Positions 31,785 through 40,931 of a DNA stretch of 64,000 bases are shown piece by piece. The position numbers were made by a program, and so were the translations under genes. Under the pieces are notes generated by a model. It worked only from the letters and a program-made list of their open reading frames with translations, did no database searches and was not told where the DNA came from. This DNA is from Branchinecta lynchi. Taxonomy: Eukaryota; Arthropoda; Branchiopoda; Anostraca; Branchinectidae. The DNA lies in the NCBI GenBank assembly GCA_023053575.1, contig JAKZAP010000018.1, forward strand, positions 4,836,001 through 4,900,000. Reading direction: 5' to 3'. Within the stretch, counting starts at the first letter, position 1, and the number at the start of each line of letters is the position of its first letter.

Positions 31785-32408
31785 TTATTTACCAGCCATC
31801 ATTTTTTCTATTCTGGTAACGAATGGTTTGTCAACAGGTTTTAGCTCTAGCTCTAGAAGCCTTTTTAAAATATTTACTACTGCTCTTTCAATATTATCGA
31901 TACGAGTTTTTTGACCAGCAATCTTTCCTTCAATTATACCGTTATGGGTGTGTTGCCCAAGAAGCTTTTTGTCATAATCTAAAAGATTCATAGTTAACGT
32001 TGCTAAATTAACAGCATCATTTTTGTTTCTAGGGTTTTGAACATTTGTTATCAACTTGTTTTCAGCGTTAATCTCTTTATCATTAACTCGAACTATTTCT
32101 TTTACAAATAACCCTTTATCTTTAATCCTTACCAATAAATTATCAGGAGAATCATGTACCGCAGTTAATCTGTTGATATCTTCGCTAAAATACTGATTTG
32201 CCCCCACTTGTTGTGCGGTAATTTCTTCTTTAAATTGATTCAAAATAATAGTCATAGATCTGAAACTAATAGCGTCCTGGTCAGCTTTCGCATCCTCTAA
32301 CATAATAATTCTCTTATCTTGTAGGTTAATATTACCGTTGTCATCAGTAACTCTCTTTTCATTCGATTCGTTACTAACCTTTTTTCCAACACTACCAAAT
32401 TTATTCAT
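31785..32408 (-). CDS. Fibre/tail-fibre-like protein (tentative)
   Basis: 207 residues. Two segments repeat the pattern I-x-x-L/V-x-(D/N)-x-x-x-x-x-DA(I/V)-(S/N): IIMLEDAKADQDAISF near 34-49 and LITNVQNPRNKNDAVNL near 118-134. That pattern is common in the trimeric shaft of phage tail-fibre proteins. The C-terminal part is helical (IDNIERAVVNILKRLLELEL). A spike or fibre on the capsid is a reasonable guess, but I know no Polinton protein with exactly this form. Start ATAATAAATG, next to the ATPase gene. Confidence 0.5.
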   Translation of the reverse strand: MNKFGSVGKKVSNESNEKRVTDDNGNINLQDKRIIMLEDAKADQDAISFRSMTIILNQFKEEITAQQVGANQYFSEDINRLTAVHDSPDNLLVRIKDKGLFVKEIVRVNDKEINAENKLITNVQNPRNKNDAVNLATLTMNLLDYDKKLLGQHTHNGIIEGKIAGQKTRIDNIERAVVNILKRLLELELKPVDKPFVTRIEKMMAGK

Positions 32409-32424
32409 TTATTATAGAAATAAA

Positions 32425-33102
32425 TTATCCGGTAAATTTTTCAAAGTTTTTCCTGTACTTAAGGGTTTTATCTTTTATTTTTAAATCTATGAAGAAAAAA
32501 CCGTAGCCCTTGGTTGCAGCCTCGAATTGTTTGAGAAATTTTTCATTGTCTATACTGGATACATGGCTTTGTCTTATTAATTTTACTTCTTTTGGATTAG
32601 AACACTGAAAGAATGCGAAGTAATTACATTGAAGTCTTACCACCTTTGGGGTTTTATGATAGCTCTGTGATAAATAAACAATTGAGGCATTTTTCTTTCT
32701 TCCTCTTATGAATAAGTCTTCTATTTTCTTCTGGTCTTTTTCAGTAACAAAATCATCAAAGATAATCAAGTTTTGGTATTTAGGGTCTAGATCATCAACA
32801 TCAATAATATCATTAAGGTCATTACTTACGGTTAAAATATTCGTTTTACATTGTGACTCCAAAGTGGTCAAATTGGTTATAAGGTCTTGGTATTTATCTT
32901 CTTCAAGATCTTTTGCATACAAGTATATTCGGTTGAAACAAAGATATTCATAAATTAAATTCAAAAGAAGGTTAGTTTTCCCTGTTCCAGAACTACCACA
33001 AATTAAGAGTCTAAATGGCCACTGAGGTGCAAGGTCGTGCTTATTCTGATAAGTGTTCTTTTCACTAAAATCATAGACTTTGATTGGAGCCTTTTCATTC
33101 AT
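32425..33102 (-). CDS. FtsK/HerA-type genome-packaging ATPase
   Basis: 225 residues, the normal length. Walker A GSSGTGKT at 36-43, Walker B LIIFDD at 112-117, and a following VYLSQSYHK that serves as the sensor strand. The protein would pump the element's DNA into capsids. It starts at CTAAATAAATG, directly left of the 21-bp repeat array, and reads in the same direction as the capsid genes. Confidence 0.93.
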   Translation of the reverse strand: MNEKAPIKVYDFSEKNTYQNKHDLAPQWPFRLLICGSSGTGKTNLLLNLIYEYLCFNRIYLYAKDLEEDKYQDLITNLTTLESQCKTNILTVSNDLNDIIDVDDLDPKYQNLIIFDDFVTEKDQKKIEDLFIRGRKKNASIVYLSQSYHKTPKVVRLQCNYFAFFQCSNPKEVKLIRQSHVSSIDNEKFLKQFEAATKGYGFFFIDLKIKDKTLKYRKNFEKFTG

Positions 33103-33147
33103 TTATTTAGGAAGAATTTTTCATTATAAGATTTACTTGAGTATTTT

Positions 33148-33376
33148 AAGTATATACTTGAAGTTTTGAAGTAGGTACTTTATTTTTTTAAGTAGGTACT
33201 TGAATTTTTGAAGTAGGTACTTGAATTTTTTAAGTAGGTACTTGATTTTTTTAAGTAGGGACTTGATTTTTTTAAGTAGGTACTTGAAGTTTTGAAGTAG
33301 GTACTTGATTTTTTTAAAGTAGGTACTTGAATTTTTTAAGTAGGTACTTGAAGTTTTTAAGTAGGTACTTGAATTT
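33148..33376. repeat. 21-bp tandem array with 12-bp near-palindrome
   Basis: AAGTAGGTACTT starts at about 33,148, 33,169, 33,190, 33,211, 33,232, 33,253, 33,274, 33,295, 33,317, 33,338 and 33,359: eleven units at a strict 21-bp step except one extra base. Units are separated by T-rich spacers. AAGTA-gg-TACTT is an imperfect dyad. A partial unit lies further left near 33,131. It fills the gap between the polymerase stop and the ATPase start, so it could be a protein-binding array for transcription, replication or packaging. Confidence 0.95.
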
Positions 33377-36300
33377 AATGTTTATAACCTAAAGGTAAAG
33401 TGTGTATTTTATCGCTTGTTACTATCCTTTTATCATCCTTAGGATCTAACGCTTTTTTATTCTGTTCTTCTAGAAACATATTGTGCTTGTATGATCTTAA
33501 GTTATACTGGGTTATAGAATGGTTTTCCGTTTTACCAAACAGTACATCCTTATAGTTTTGAATCGTAATTTTATCTTTAACGATATTCATTTTTATTCCT
33601 TTCAGTTTTTTGCTAGCTTTTGAAGGGTCTTGGTTGTCCTTTAAATAAGCATATACTTTTGATCGTAATCCAACAAATTCTGTCATAACCTGTCCACCTA
33701 ATTCATCTTTCATCATTCCTATCACTTTCTTATTTACACTAGGAAACCCATATGGATTATCTTTCGCGTAATCAGATGTATCGAACCTCTCATTCAAATC
33801 CTGTTTGATATCCTCATAGAAATCTTCGGTTTGAATGTCGTATATGAAAGAATCAGTATCCATATAACATAAATCTATTTTATCTCCATATTTAGGCTTC
33901 ATATAATCATAATGGAATTCATACATCAATAACTTGGATAGTTCTAATACGGCAAAACCGATGTACATTGGTTTGTCTAGTTTTATCTTTTCCTTCGACA
34001 TTCTTGCCACTGAAAAGTTTTCACTAAAAATTATTTCAGATTTAAAGTTGGGCTTCTTTATTATTTTTTCTCTTGTTTCATTATCCGTTATTATTTCCAT
34101 ATCCGCTCGCTTCCTTACGTTTTCCATAGTTTTTCCAAAGCAAGCATTATTCATAAGCTTAAAGAAATCCTTTTCAAAATCATTTGTACCTTTAGTTCTA
34201 AGTGCTGTGTTGTGGTCTATATATCCTTTTAAGTAAGCACTTTCAGTGAATCCTAGTATTCTGTGTACTCTCTTCAATATCAAACCTTTTTGTAAATAAA
34301 ATTCTAGATTCCTGTGGTGAACTACATAGTTGGTTTTATCTAATACTGTAGTACATAGCTTACCATTAAAATGTTCGGGTGCTAATGGTAAATCCTTGTG
34401 TAATTCGTGTAGTTCTTTTGGATATTCTAAATCTACTTCATATATAGCACCTACATTCGGTATCACCGAGTTAATATGGGTTTTCAGATGATTGTAATAT
34501 TCGAGTGATTCGTATTCATTCCTTTCTTTCAAATCATCCGGTATTGGAATGAATTGGAAATTATTCGCTGGTAATTGTTGTGACATAGCCCAACCATATA
34601 AATTATTAGCGTCTAAATACATTAAATAATTAGATGGTTTATCCTTATCATAACTACTCATATATTTATTATTTGCTTTTGCATATCTCTTTATACATTG
34701 TGATACACCACCTCTTATCCCCTTTTCAATGAATGTATACATGTCTTCCTTCGAGAATAGGGGTAGTTCTACTTTTGAATGCTTTAAGAAAGAATCCCAT
34801 GTCAACCCAGGAGCTGAGAAGTAATGAAGTGGATCCAAATCATAATTCCGTATACAAACGTTCCTGAAATTCTCCACAACATCTGATAGAATTAACACAT
34901 CACTTTTTAGGTACAACTTGGTATAATCAAGTAATGTTTCACAGTTAAATTGTTTCCATATAGATACCGCTCTTTTATAATCACTTTTGTCAATACCTTT
35001 CCCTGTCAACCTAGAATAAAAGCTTTCTATGGATGGTAAGTTTGTACAATTAATTTTATCGAAACTGTCTACGAATTCATACGGATATACCCCTTTTTTA
35101 ATTATTTCTTTGAATTCTTCATCGTTATTGAAACTATTTGATGTGTACTTGAAATTCTCTCTTAGATGATTACAGGGTACTTTGCAATCACATTTCGCTA
35201 AATTTGCTGATAGTTTGTCTAAAGATGAAGCCATAAATCTAATCGAATCGATAAACCGGATCTCATATTTTATTTCCGTATCCGCTTTTGTAATACTTAT
35301 TGATTTCGAGAATGAGATGAAACTTTCTGCACTTTCAAAAATTCCGTTATCAGGTATCAATTCTCTAACAAATAAATGAGAGTCATATTTTGATAAATTA
35401 TGCATTACTACCGGGATATGCCTAGGAATCCTGTATTTCATATTACATTCAGCATGAGCAAATCCCCTATCTTCTCCTGTCATGTGGTCGTGATCAAAGT
35501 GAGGATTTTCAGTGATTTCAGTTGTACAGATGTGACAAGTCTTATTCATTAGATTTTTCCATTTTTCGGTAATTTCTCCATTGGTATAAGTATGGTTTCT
35601 TTGTCTGCTTTCATATTTGTTTGCAATTTCTGTGGATACTTTTGTAACGGTTTTAACAAAATGTTCTGCAGCGTCTTCACCGAAATAGTCATAGTATTTG
35701 TTCTGGTTTGTATCAAAGGAACAGCATACCTGAAATCCGTAAGCAAATGGTCTCTGTTTGGCCACTTTTATTGTTTTCTTCCCGTTTACCTGATTGTATT
35801 CTTCGTTATAAGACTCAAAGTCTGCTATTATGCAATAAGGTACTTTCATTTGTTTTGCAATATTTTTATATTGTATACTTGAACCTTCAGGAGGCATTAT
35901 AATATCAGGATCTTCGCAATTATTTTTACTCTCATGTTTTTCATATTGTTCTTCTTTTGTAAAATGCCTTCCGCAAAAAGTGCAGAGGTATGTCTTTTTT
36001 TGTCTGGTAGATATTTGAGGACCAACTAATCTGCTCAGATCCTTTACCAGTACATAATGATTATCGAAATACAATAAATTAATAACATGTTTAGCTGTTT
36101 TGCCATTGATTGTACTTTTTAGTATATGACTTCTGATAATTTTCTCTTTTTCAATTTGAAATAAACAAATCTTAATGTTGTATCTATTTTCAAATTTGTG
36201 TATATCTTTAGTATCCATTGGGAAGTTAGTAACCCCTTCGAAATCAAATTCGTTCTCATATTGTTTATATTTCGAAATTCTTTCCGGATGATCCTTAGCT

Positions 36301-37433
36301 GGATGTAGATTTGCTAAGATAGACCAAAGGAAACATTTCTGGTCGTTATTTTCAATATTCAAGCAAGCTCTTTTATTTTTTACGAAATCTGGCAGTATTT
36401 TAAACGTTCCTCCCATGTAAGATTCTATTCGTGTCATCCTATAATCAATTCCTTAATACCGACTAAATTGTAGCCCAGATCCAGGGGTATTACTTAAAGA
36501 ACTAAGTCTCTTGTTATTATCATCCAAATGATTATGAGTAAGAATGCTATTTTTATTTAAAATCCAAGAAGTACTGTTGTAATATACTACTACTTCTTCA
36601 TCATTCTCCTGTCGATGGAAAATAACTCGAGTTACAAACTGAACTCTATATTGATTTATTTCGTTCATTCGCCGCTGTATATCTGCGAAAGTAAAAGCAA
36701 TAAGAGTATGCTCGTCAACTCCATTACCTTGAACTGAAACGTTTACAGTGAATATATTCTCACTTTCGCTAAAAATAGTAGGCTGCTGTTCTTCTTCCGT
36801 TCTAAATACATGATCAGGAATTAATTTTTCTTCTTTAATTTTTTTCTTATTTATGAAGAGAGTTGATAAATCGACTACTTTTTCTTTATTGTCATCACTT
36901 CTTTCGATTTGAGCTCTAATGATATTACTATTTTTCTTTATAGTATCTTCGTGTTTTTTAATAATATTATTATAGTATTCTCCAACTCTTTTTAGTACTT
37001 CTTCTCGGTTTCCGCGAGTTGATAGGTTCTTGTTTTTCAGAAATCTTTTTAATTCGCTTGTCCCTTTTTCTTTGTTATCATTGTATTCTTGTTTTAGTTT
37101 TGTAATGGTGATATTATTTTCTCTTATCTCATCTTCCAGAATGGTTCGTAATCTCGGTTCTGGTTTGTAGTCGGATGGTCTGTTCTTATTATGAGTTCTT
37201 TCGTTTCTGCGTTCAATTTTAATTTTATCTTCAGCTATCAAAATATACTTATTAAGATGGTTTATTATATTATTTGTTATTTCATGTTTCTTAGCTCCAT
37301 TTGTTTTGATTTTATTAATTTTCGCATAAGTCCGCAGTTCATTATATGTGTATAGCGATAATCTTTGTATAACCGCTTTGTTGTTTGATATAACCTTTTT
37401 ACAAAGCTGAATAACCTCTGCAGTATTCATCAT
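33375..37433 (-). pseudogene. Protein-primed family B DNA polymerase, split by one in-frame TAA
   Basis: The frame opens at CTATTAAATG (37,433), meets TAA at 36,453-36,455, and continues in the same frame to 33,375; an ATG lies five codons after the stop at 36,437. The first 326 residues have two SAP-like helix pairs (YTYNELRTYAKINKIKTNGA and ELKRFLKNKNLSTRGNREEV). Counted from 36,437: a C2H2 finger at about 151-173, exonuclease motifs IADFESY (~204), HNLSKYDSHLF (~344) and YTKLYLKSD (~506), polymerase motif A DANNLYGWAM (~606), motif B NNACFGKTMENV (~760) and motif C YMDTDS (~858). All catalytic residues are present. It would replicate the element from protein-primed ends. In relatives the two parts are one protein, so the stop is a mutation or a recoded codon. 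Confidence 0.93.
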
Positions 37434-37733
37434 TTAATAGGGGAACATTTTTATTAATGAATTTCCCAGTCTGCGTTTTCTCAGCCGTAAAGAAAAGCAC
37501 TGGTTTTCCAAATCCTTTACTATGTATTTTCCGACGCCCTTATGGGTTTCGCACATGCTTTACTACTAGTCACGGGTTTCCTTTATTCTTTACTACTCTT
37601 GACGAAATCGGCATTTGGTTACTACTCTCAACGAAAATCCGCTTTTGGTTACTACTCTTGACGAAATCGGCATTTGGTTACTACTCTTTATTTTGTTAGA
37701 AATATTTTTCGAAACAATTTTATTATATTATAA
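37434..37733. promoter_or_regulatory. Divergent intergenic region with ~29-bp repeats
   Basis: It separates the leftward polymerase gene from the rightward membrane-protein gene. Units of about 29-30 bp with TTACTACTCTTGACGAAATC and GGCATTTGG recur at about 37,589, 37,619, 37,648 and 37,678, with a looser one near 37,558. The right edge has an AT-rich TATTATAAATG start. It is probably the shared promoter region. Confidence 0.7.
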
Positions 37734-38198
37734 ATGGAAGAATTAGAAAAGAAAATGTATGTTTACCGTCGCAGTTACAAGTACTACAATCGCATAAGTA
37801 ATAGCTTACTTGTATCCAAATTCCTCTTTTCAGCAGCAGGAATGTCTGCGTTTCTAGTGCTACCGCTAGCTTCTTTAAGTTTGGGTGCTGTTATCATCGA
37901 AATAATTGAAAAGCAATTAAGCATTGCTGATAGAAAAGCAGAATTTAGGACTATTTATGATTTTTATACTGAGTTGTTGTCAATGCTAAAATGCGGACAG
38001 TTAACAATTGAGGAGGTAATTCAGAGAGAGACAGAGATGCGTAAAACCTTTCGATTTTTTCCTCGCGAAAAATACATGAAACAAGTCCGTCTGAATGGCT
38101 ATAAATATTGCAAGAATACATCAATAGTTCAGAAGAATGTTCCACCAGTGCGACTCTTCACACATAACCACCACCTAGCAACAAAATCTAGCTTATAA
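37734..38198 (+). CDS. Small membrane protein, two TM segments
   Basis: 154 residues. Residues about 25-58 (LLVSKFLFSAAGMSAFLVLP, then ASLSLGAVIIEII) form two closely spaced hydrophobic segments, followed by a long charged helix (IADRKAEFRTIYDFYTELL). The layout of two short TM helices then a helical bundle recalls SLATT-type membrane proteins, but this is only a resemblance of shape. It starts at ATTATAAATG and is transcribed away from the main block. Its role in the element is unknown; membrane pores or virion membranes are possible. Confidence 0.7.
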   Translation: MEELEKKMYVYRRSYKYYNRISNSLLVSKFLFSAAGMSAFLVLPLASLSLGAVIIEIIEKQLSIADRKAEFRTIYDFYTELLSMLKCGQLTIEEVIQRETEMRKTFRFFPREKYMKQVRLNGYKYCKNTSIVQKNVPPVRLFTHNHHLATKSSL

Positions 38199-38244
38199 CT
38201 CAATCAATGAAACACCAATTTATTGAGAAAACTTAATTCAACAT

Positions 38245-39021
38245 TTATAGACTCAGATTATCAAAATCAATCAACACTTCATCGGATAAGAAAACTTGCG
38301 CAGGATGCTCCTTGAGTAATGAAGACAATATCTCATCCTCTTGGATCGCTTTGCGAATAGCTTTTTCATTTTCGACGATGCAATAGTACCCTTTCCCACA
38401 GAAAGCTATTCCAGGATATTCGCGGACTAATCCATACAACTGAAGATATCTTCTTATTGTTGATTTGCTTTCTCCATATTTCTTAAATCGTTCTTCAAGA
38501 AAACACTTGTATAGATTCTCAGGGTTGTCATTGAACAGTTTTTGCATGTACGCATACACTTCACCTTTTTTCGCTTTTAGTAACACTGATAAATAATCCA
38601 AATACACCTCCACTTTATTTAAATCAATAATTAAACGTTCTGCTTGTTCCAAACTGACTCCACATATTTTGCTGCTCAGCACCTTCTTGATGCTTACGTC
38701 CACTTTGAAGTTTCCAAACCTTCGCGAAGCATGTAAATTCGCTTTAATATCGGCTAAAAACTGCACGCTCTTCTCTTTTTTCTTGTCAACAGAGGAACAC
38801 GCTGTCGTACGGTCTTCACCTTCGACTTCATCTGAGGCTGTGACTACCTTACTCCACAGCGAAAGGAATGTTTCTTGCTCCGATTTCTCCAGTTTGAACA
38901 ACCCATTCATATACTTTTTCGGAATGGTTGCTGTTTTCTTCTGAATACCTTCGCTGTTCATCTGAAAATAAAAATCTTTTAACGACCTTGATGATTCCTT
39001 TACAGAATTTTTGAAGGCCAT
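38245..39021 (-). CDS. Accessory protein of unknown function (possible winged helix)
   Basis: 258 residues, soluble and Lys/Glu-rich. The C-terminal third reads EERFKKYGESKSTIRRYLQL and YPGIAFCGKGYYCIVENEKA, which looks like a helix-turn-helix followed by a beta wing. No known Polinton core gene fits. Its ATG (CAAATGG) lacks the TAAATG motif and lies in the first unit of the 83-bp repeats. It is the only gene placed between the right TIR and the membrane gene and reads toward the left. Its promoter may be the heat-shock-element region upstream. Confidence 0.65.
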   Translation of the reverse strand: MAFKNSVKESSRSLKDFYFQMNSEGIQKKTATIPKKYMNGLFKLEKSEQETFLSLWSKVVTASDEVEGEDRTTACSSVDKKKEKSVQFLADIKANLHASRRFGNFKVDVSIKKVLSSKICGVSLEQAERLIIDLNKVEVYLDYLSVLLKAKKGEVYAYMQKLFNDNPENLYKCFLEERFKKYGESKSTIRRYLQLYGLVREYPGIAFCGKGYYCIVENEKAIRKAIQEDEILSSLLKEHPAQVFLSDEVLIDFDNLSL

Positions 39022-39235
39022 TTGATTCCTACTTCATCTCGTGTGACGCGCTTCGCAACATTATCTGGCCCAGATAATTCCTTTACAGAATTTTTGAAGG
39101 CCATTTGGTTCCTACTTCATCTCGTGTGACGCGCTTCGCAACATTATCTAACCCATTAAAAATTCTTTACAGAATCTGTCAAGGCCATCTGGTTCCTACG
39201 TCATCTCCTGTGATGCGCTTCGTCATCTGATAACT
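38990..39235. repeat. ~83-bp tandem repeat over the accessory gene start
   Basis: GAAGGCCATTTG(G) recurs at about 39,014, 39,097 and (with changes) 39,181, giving 83-84 bp steps and almost three units. Each unit includes CTCGTGTGACGCGCTTCG. The first unit holds the start codon and first dozen codons of the gene at 38,245-39,021. Confidence 0.9.
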
Positions 39236-39430
39236 CGTGTGGTATATTTGATATTTGCGTAATTTTTTGTTTCAGATGCAGCTATTCCTATCTTGCTAGA
39301 TATCTACCTGGATATCCTTGTTTTTATCGCTAGAAAACTAAAAATACTTACATTGTAAATTTTTTCTTTCTTCAACACCTTCTTAATCTCAACTTGTTTA
39401 CAAATGTCTCCTTAACCAGATGCGCGACAC

Positions 39431-39530
39431 TATATATATTCGCGAATCTTCTCCGCCGAGTCTTGTTATCTGCTGGAGGTGACGCATCTAAATATTCGAG
39501 AATATTCGAGAATATTTAGTGTGACGCATC
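39431..39530. promoter_or_regulatory. TATA sequence with two heat-shock elements
   Basis: TATATATA at 39,431-39,438 is followed at once by TTCgcGAAtcTTC (39,439-39,451), a perfect three-unit heat-shock element. At 39,495-39,512 is TTCgaGAAtaTTCgaGAA, a perfect four-unit element. The second is framed by GTGACGCATC at 39,480-39,489 and 39,521-39,530. The sites lie about 400 bp upstream of the accessory gene and about 100-170 bp upstream of the right TIR gene. The palindromic TATA could serve either direction. Control by host HSF is inference from the site form. Confidence 0.75.
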
Positions 39531-39573
39531 TCTCACACCACAGGTGTTACGATCTGCCGGTAATTAGGAGCTT

Positions 39574-40159
39574 TGGATTTTTATTTAATAAAATCATCCC
39601 CTAATAAATGGAGTCCACAAAGGAAGTCTTGAATACAATCAGAATGAATAAATACAATGAGACAATCAGGAAAGAAGAACTAGTGTTAGGTTTGAAATAT
39701 GCTATTGTTAAAATGAGAATTGCTAAGACAAAATATGGTGATAAGTTGGTTGTAGTTATTAATCATAATGACAAACCCTGTGATTTGTTTATAACACAGA
39801 AATATAATGCCATTGCTAACGAATTACTTTTAAAGAAAAATCTAGTTTTGCAACCGATTGTACGCGAAAACAAGAACAAAGAAACATATGTGGATTTAGA
39901 ACTGTTTACTCAGTAATATTTGAATAAAAAATGAAAAATGTAAAAAAAAGAAGTAGTAGTATATTGTAGTATTTTATATGTAGTAAAGGGTAATATTTCT
40001 CATTTCTTGTATCCTTTATTTTGGAATTAAGAAAATAAAAATGTTCTTAAAAAAGGGGATAATTTGGTAAAAAGGATGTTAAAATTTAAGAAATTGATGT
40101 TAAAATGGGGTTTTGAAATTGGGGGGAGGGTGGAGTGGGAGCGGCGATCTTATACTACT
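39574..40159. repeat. Polinton right terminal inverted repeat
   Basis: 586 bp ending GATCTTATACTACT, inverse of the left end. It contains the small gene 39,608-39,916 and an outer G/A-rich part (GGGGGGAGGGTGGAGTGGGA at about 40,122-40,141). Confidence 0.95.
39608..39916 (+). CDS. TIR-encoded small protein, intact copy
   Basis: 102 residues inside the right TIR, start CCCCTAATAAATG. The centre reads KMRIAKTKYGDKLVVVINH and CDLFITQKYNAI. It resembles short OB-fold-like Polinton proteins with a TKYG...V...F.P.RY pattern, which may bind single-stranded DNA, but this is from memory and weak. Being in the TIR, it should exist in two copies; the left copy is cut by the TTAA element. Confidence 0.75.
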   Translation: MESTKEVLNTIRMNKYNETIRKEELVLGLKYAIVKMRIAKTKYGDKLVVVINHNDKPCDLFITQKYNAIANELLLKKNLVLQPIVRENKNKETYVDLELFTQ

Positions 40160-40776
40160 TTTAAGGTAAAATATGACCGGTCGGAACTACCTTCGTACTT
40201 TCGTTCGAGTAATTTTTTCCCTGAGCAACCTGACCATTCTTATGAAACCCGTCATAAATGGAAAATGCAGCACCTTAAATTAACCACTGAGAGATCGCGG
40301 TTCTCACCATATTTTTCAATCACAGGTTCATGGCATCTTTATTTACAATATATTGATATCAGTAAATCTCTTCCAAATATAAAAAAGCAACTTCATTCTA
40401 TACTTATAAATAAATGCAAGAATCATCGATAAAAAAAAAAATTAAAGTAAACTTTTATTTGTTTGTTGTTGATATGTTTTGGTTGGGGTCCATATTAGTT
40501 GTCGGCCATCGGTAACCCTCGCTTGCGCATTGGGTATTTTTTTTTTTGTGGGATTTCGGGTTGATCTTGCCGAGTGTCGGTGGGTTTGAGGGGCGGGTTC
40601 CCGTCTGGTGATGAGTCATGGAATTATTAACATTTATTTATGTAATTAGTTATAGGTAAAATATGTTTGTTATATATTGTACCGGGTTTTTGTCAATCGA
40701 CCTTGTGTCCCCGGCTTGACCCTATTTATTTTGATTTTATACAGAACTGTAAATTAAACCTTGAACCTTGAACCTT
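40160..40776 (+). mobile_element. Non-LTR element B, right piece (nest layer 3)
   Basis: The frame from 25,187-25,295 continues here after the duplicated TTTAAG and stops at 40,430 (C-terminus SLPNIKKQLHSILINKCK). The 3' UTR follows, and the element ends in three CCTTGAA-type repeats at about 40,757-40,776. It is 5' truncated: only the last part of the RT C-terminal region is present. Confidence 0.8.
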
Positions 40777-40931
40777 ATCATAAAAAAACACAGAGGCCCC
40801 AAAACAGTGCCTTGGGGAACACCACAAAATATAGCACTGGTCTGAGAATAAACCCCCTTGTATTTAACAACTTGCTCCCTATCCGTTAAAGAACCAACAA
40901 GAATATCTATAATGAAATGCGATATATTTTT
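40777..40931 (-). mobile_element. Non-LTR element A, 5' piece (nest layer 2)
   Basis: It encodes the RT segment ending SAIFCGVPQGTVLGPLCFF, which in relatives stands directly before the YVDD box that is found at about 25,130. The join between the two pieces is restored in thought only by removing element B and one duplication copy. The 5' end of A at 40,931 is a truncation. Confidence 0.8.

Larger units (their letters stand above)
25296..40159 (-). mobile_element. Polinton/Maverick (adintovirus-like) element, complete
   Basis: 14,864 bp bounded by inverted repeats that begin AGTAGTATAAGATCGCC and flanked by a perfect 6-bp duplication TTTAAG (25,290-25,295 and 40,160-40,165). The element carries the full Polinton core set: PolB, RVE integrase, adenain-like protease, packaging ATPase, double-jelly-roll major capsid and penton-like proteins, plus accessory genes. 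It is clearly more AT-rich than its flanks. Ten genes form one leftward block (37,433 to 26,340), two frames read rightward, and one accessory gene near the right end reads leftward. The near-identical TIRs suggest a young insertion. It carries one later 451-bp insertion in its left TIR. Confidence 0.97.

Noticed and set aside
33148..33376. 21-bp array as a CRISPR array
   Set aside because: Spacers are short T-rich and nearly identical, the setting is eukaryotic, and no cas gene is present.
33934..34236. Plus-strand frames inside the polymerase gene
   Set aside because: They are hydrophobic shadow frames of the minus-strand polymerase; no start motif TAAATG and no family match.
39351..39460. 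Heat-shock elements as random AT-rich sequence
   Set aside because: Two perfect multi-unit sites next to a TATA sequence and flanked by a direct repeat are too ordered, although function remains untested.
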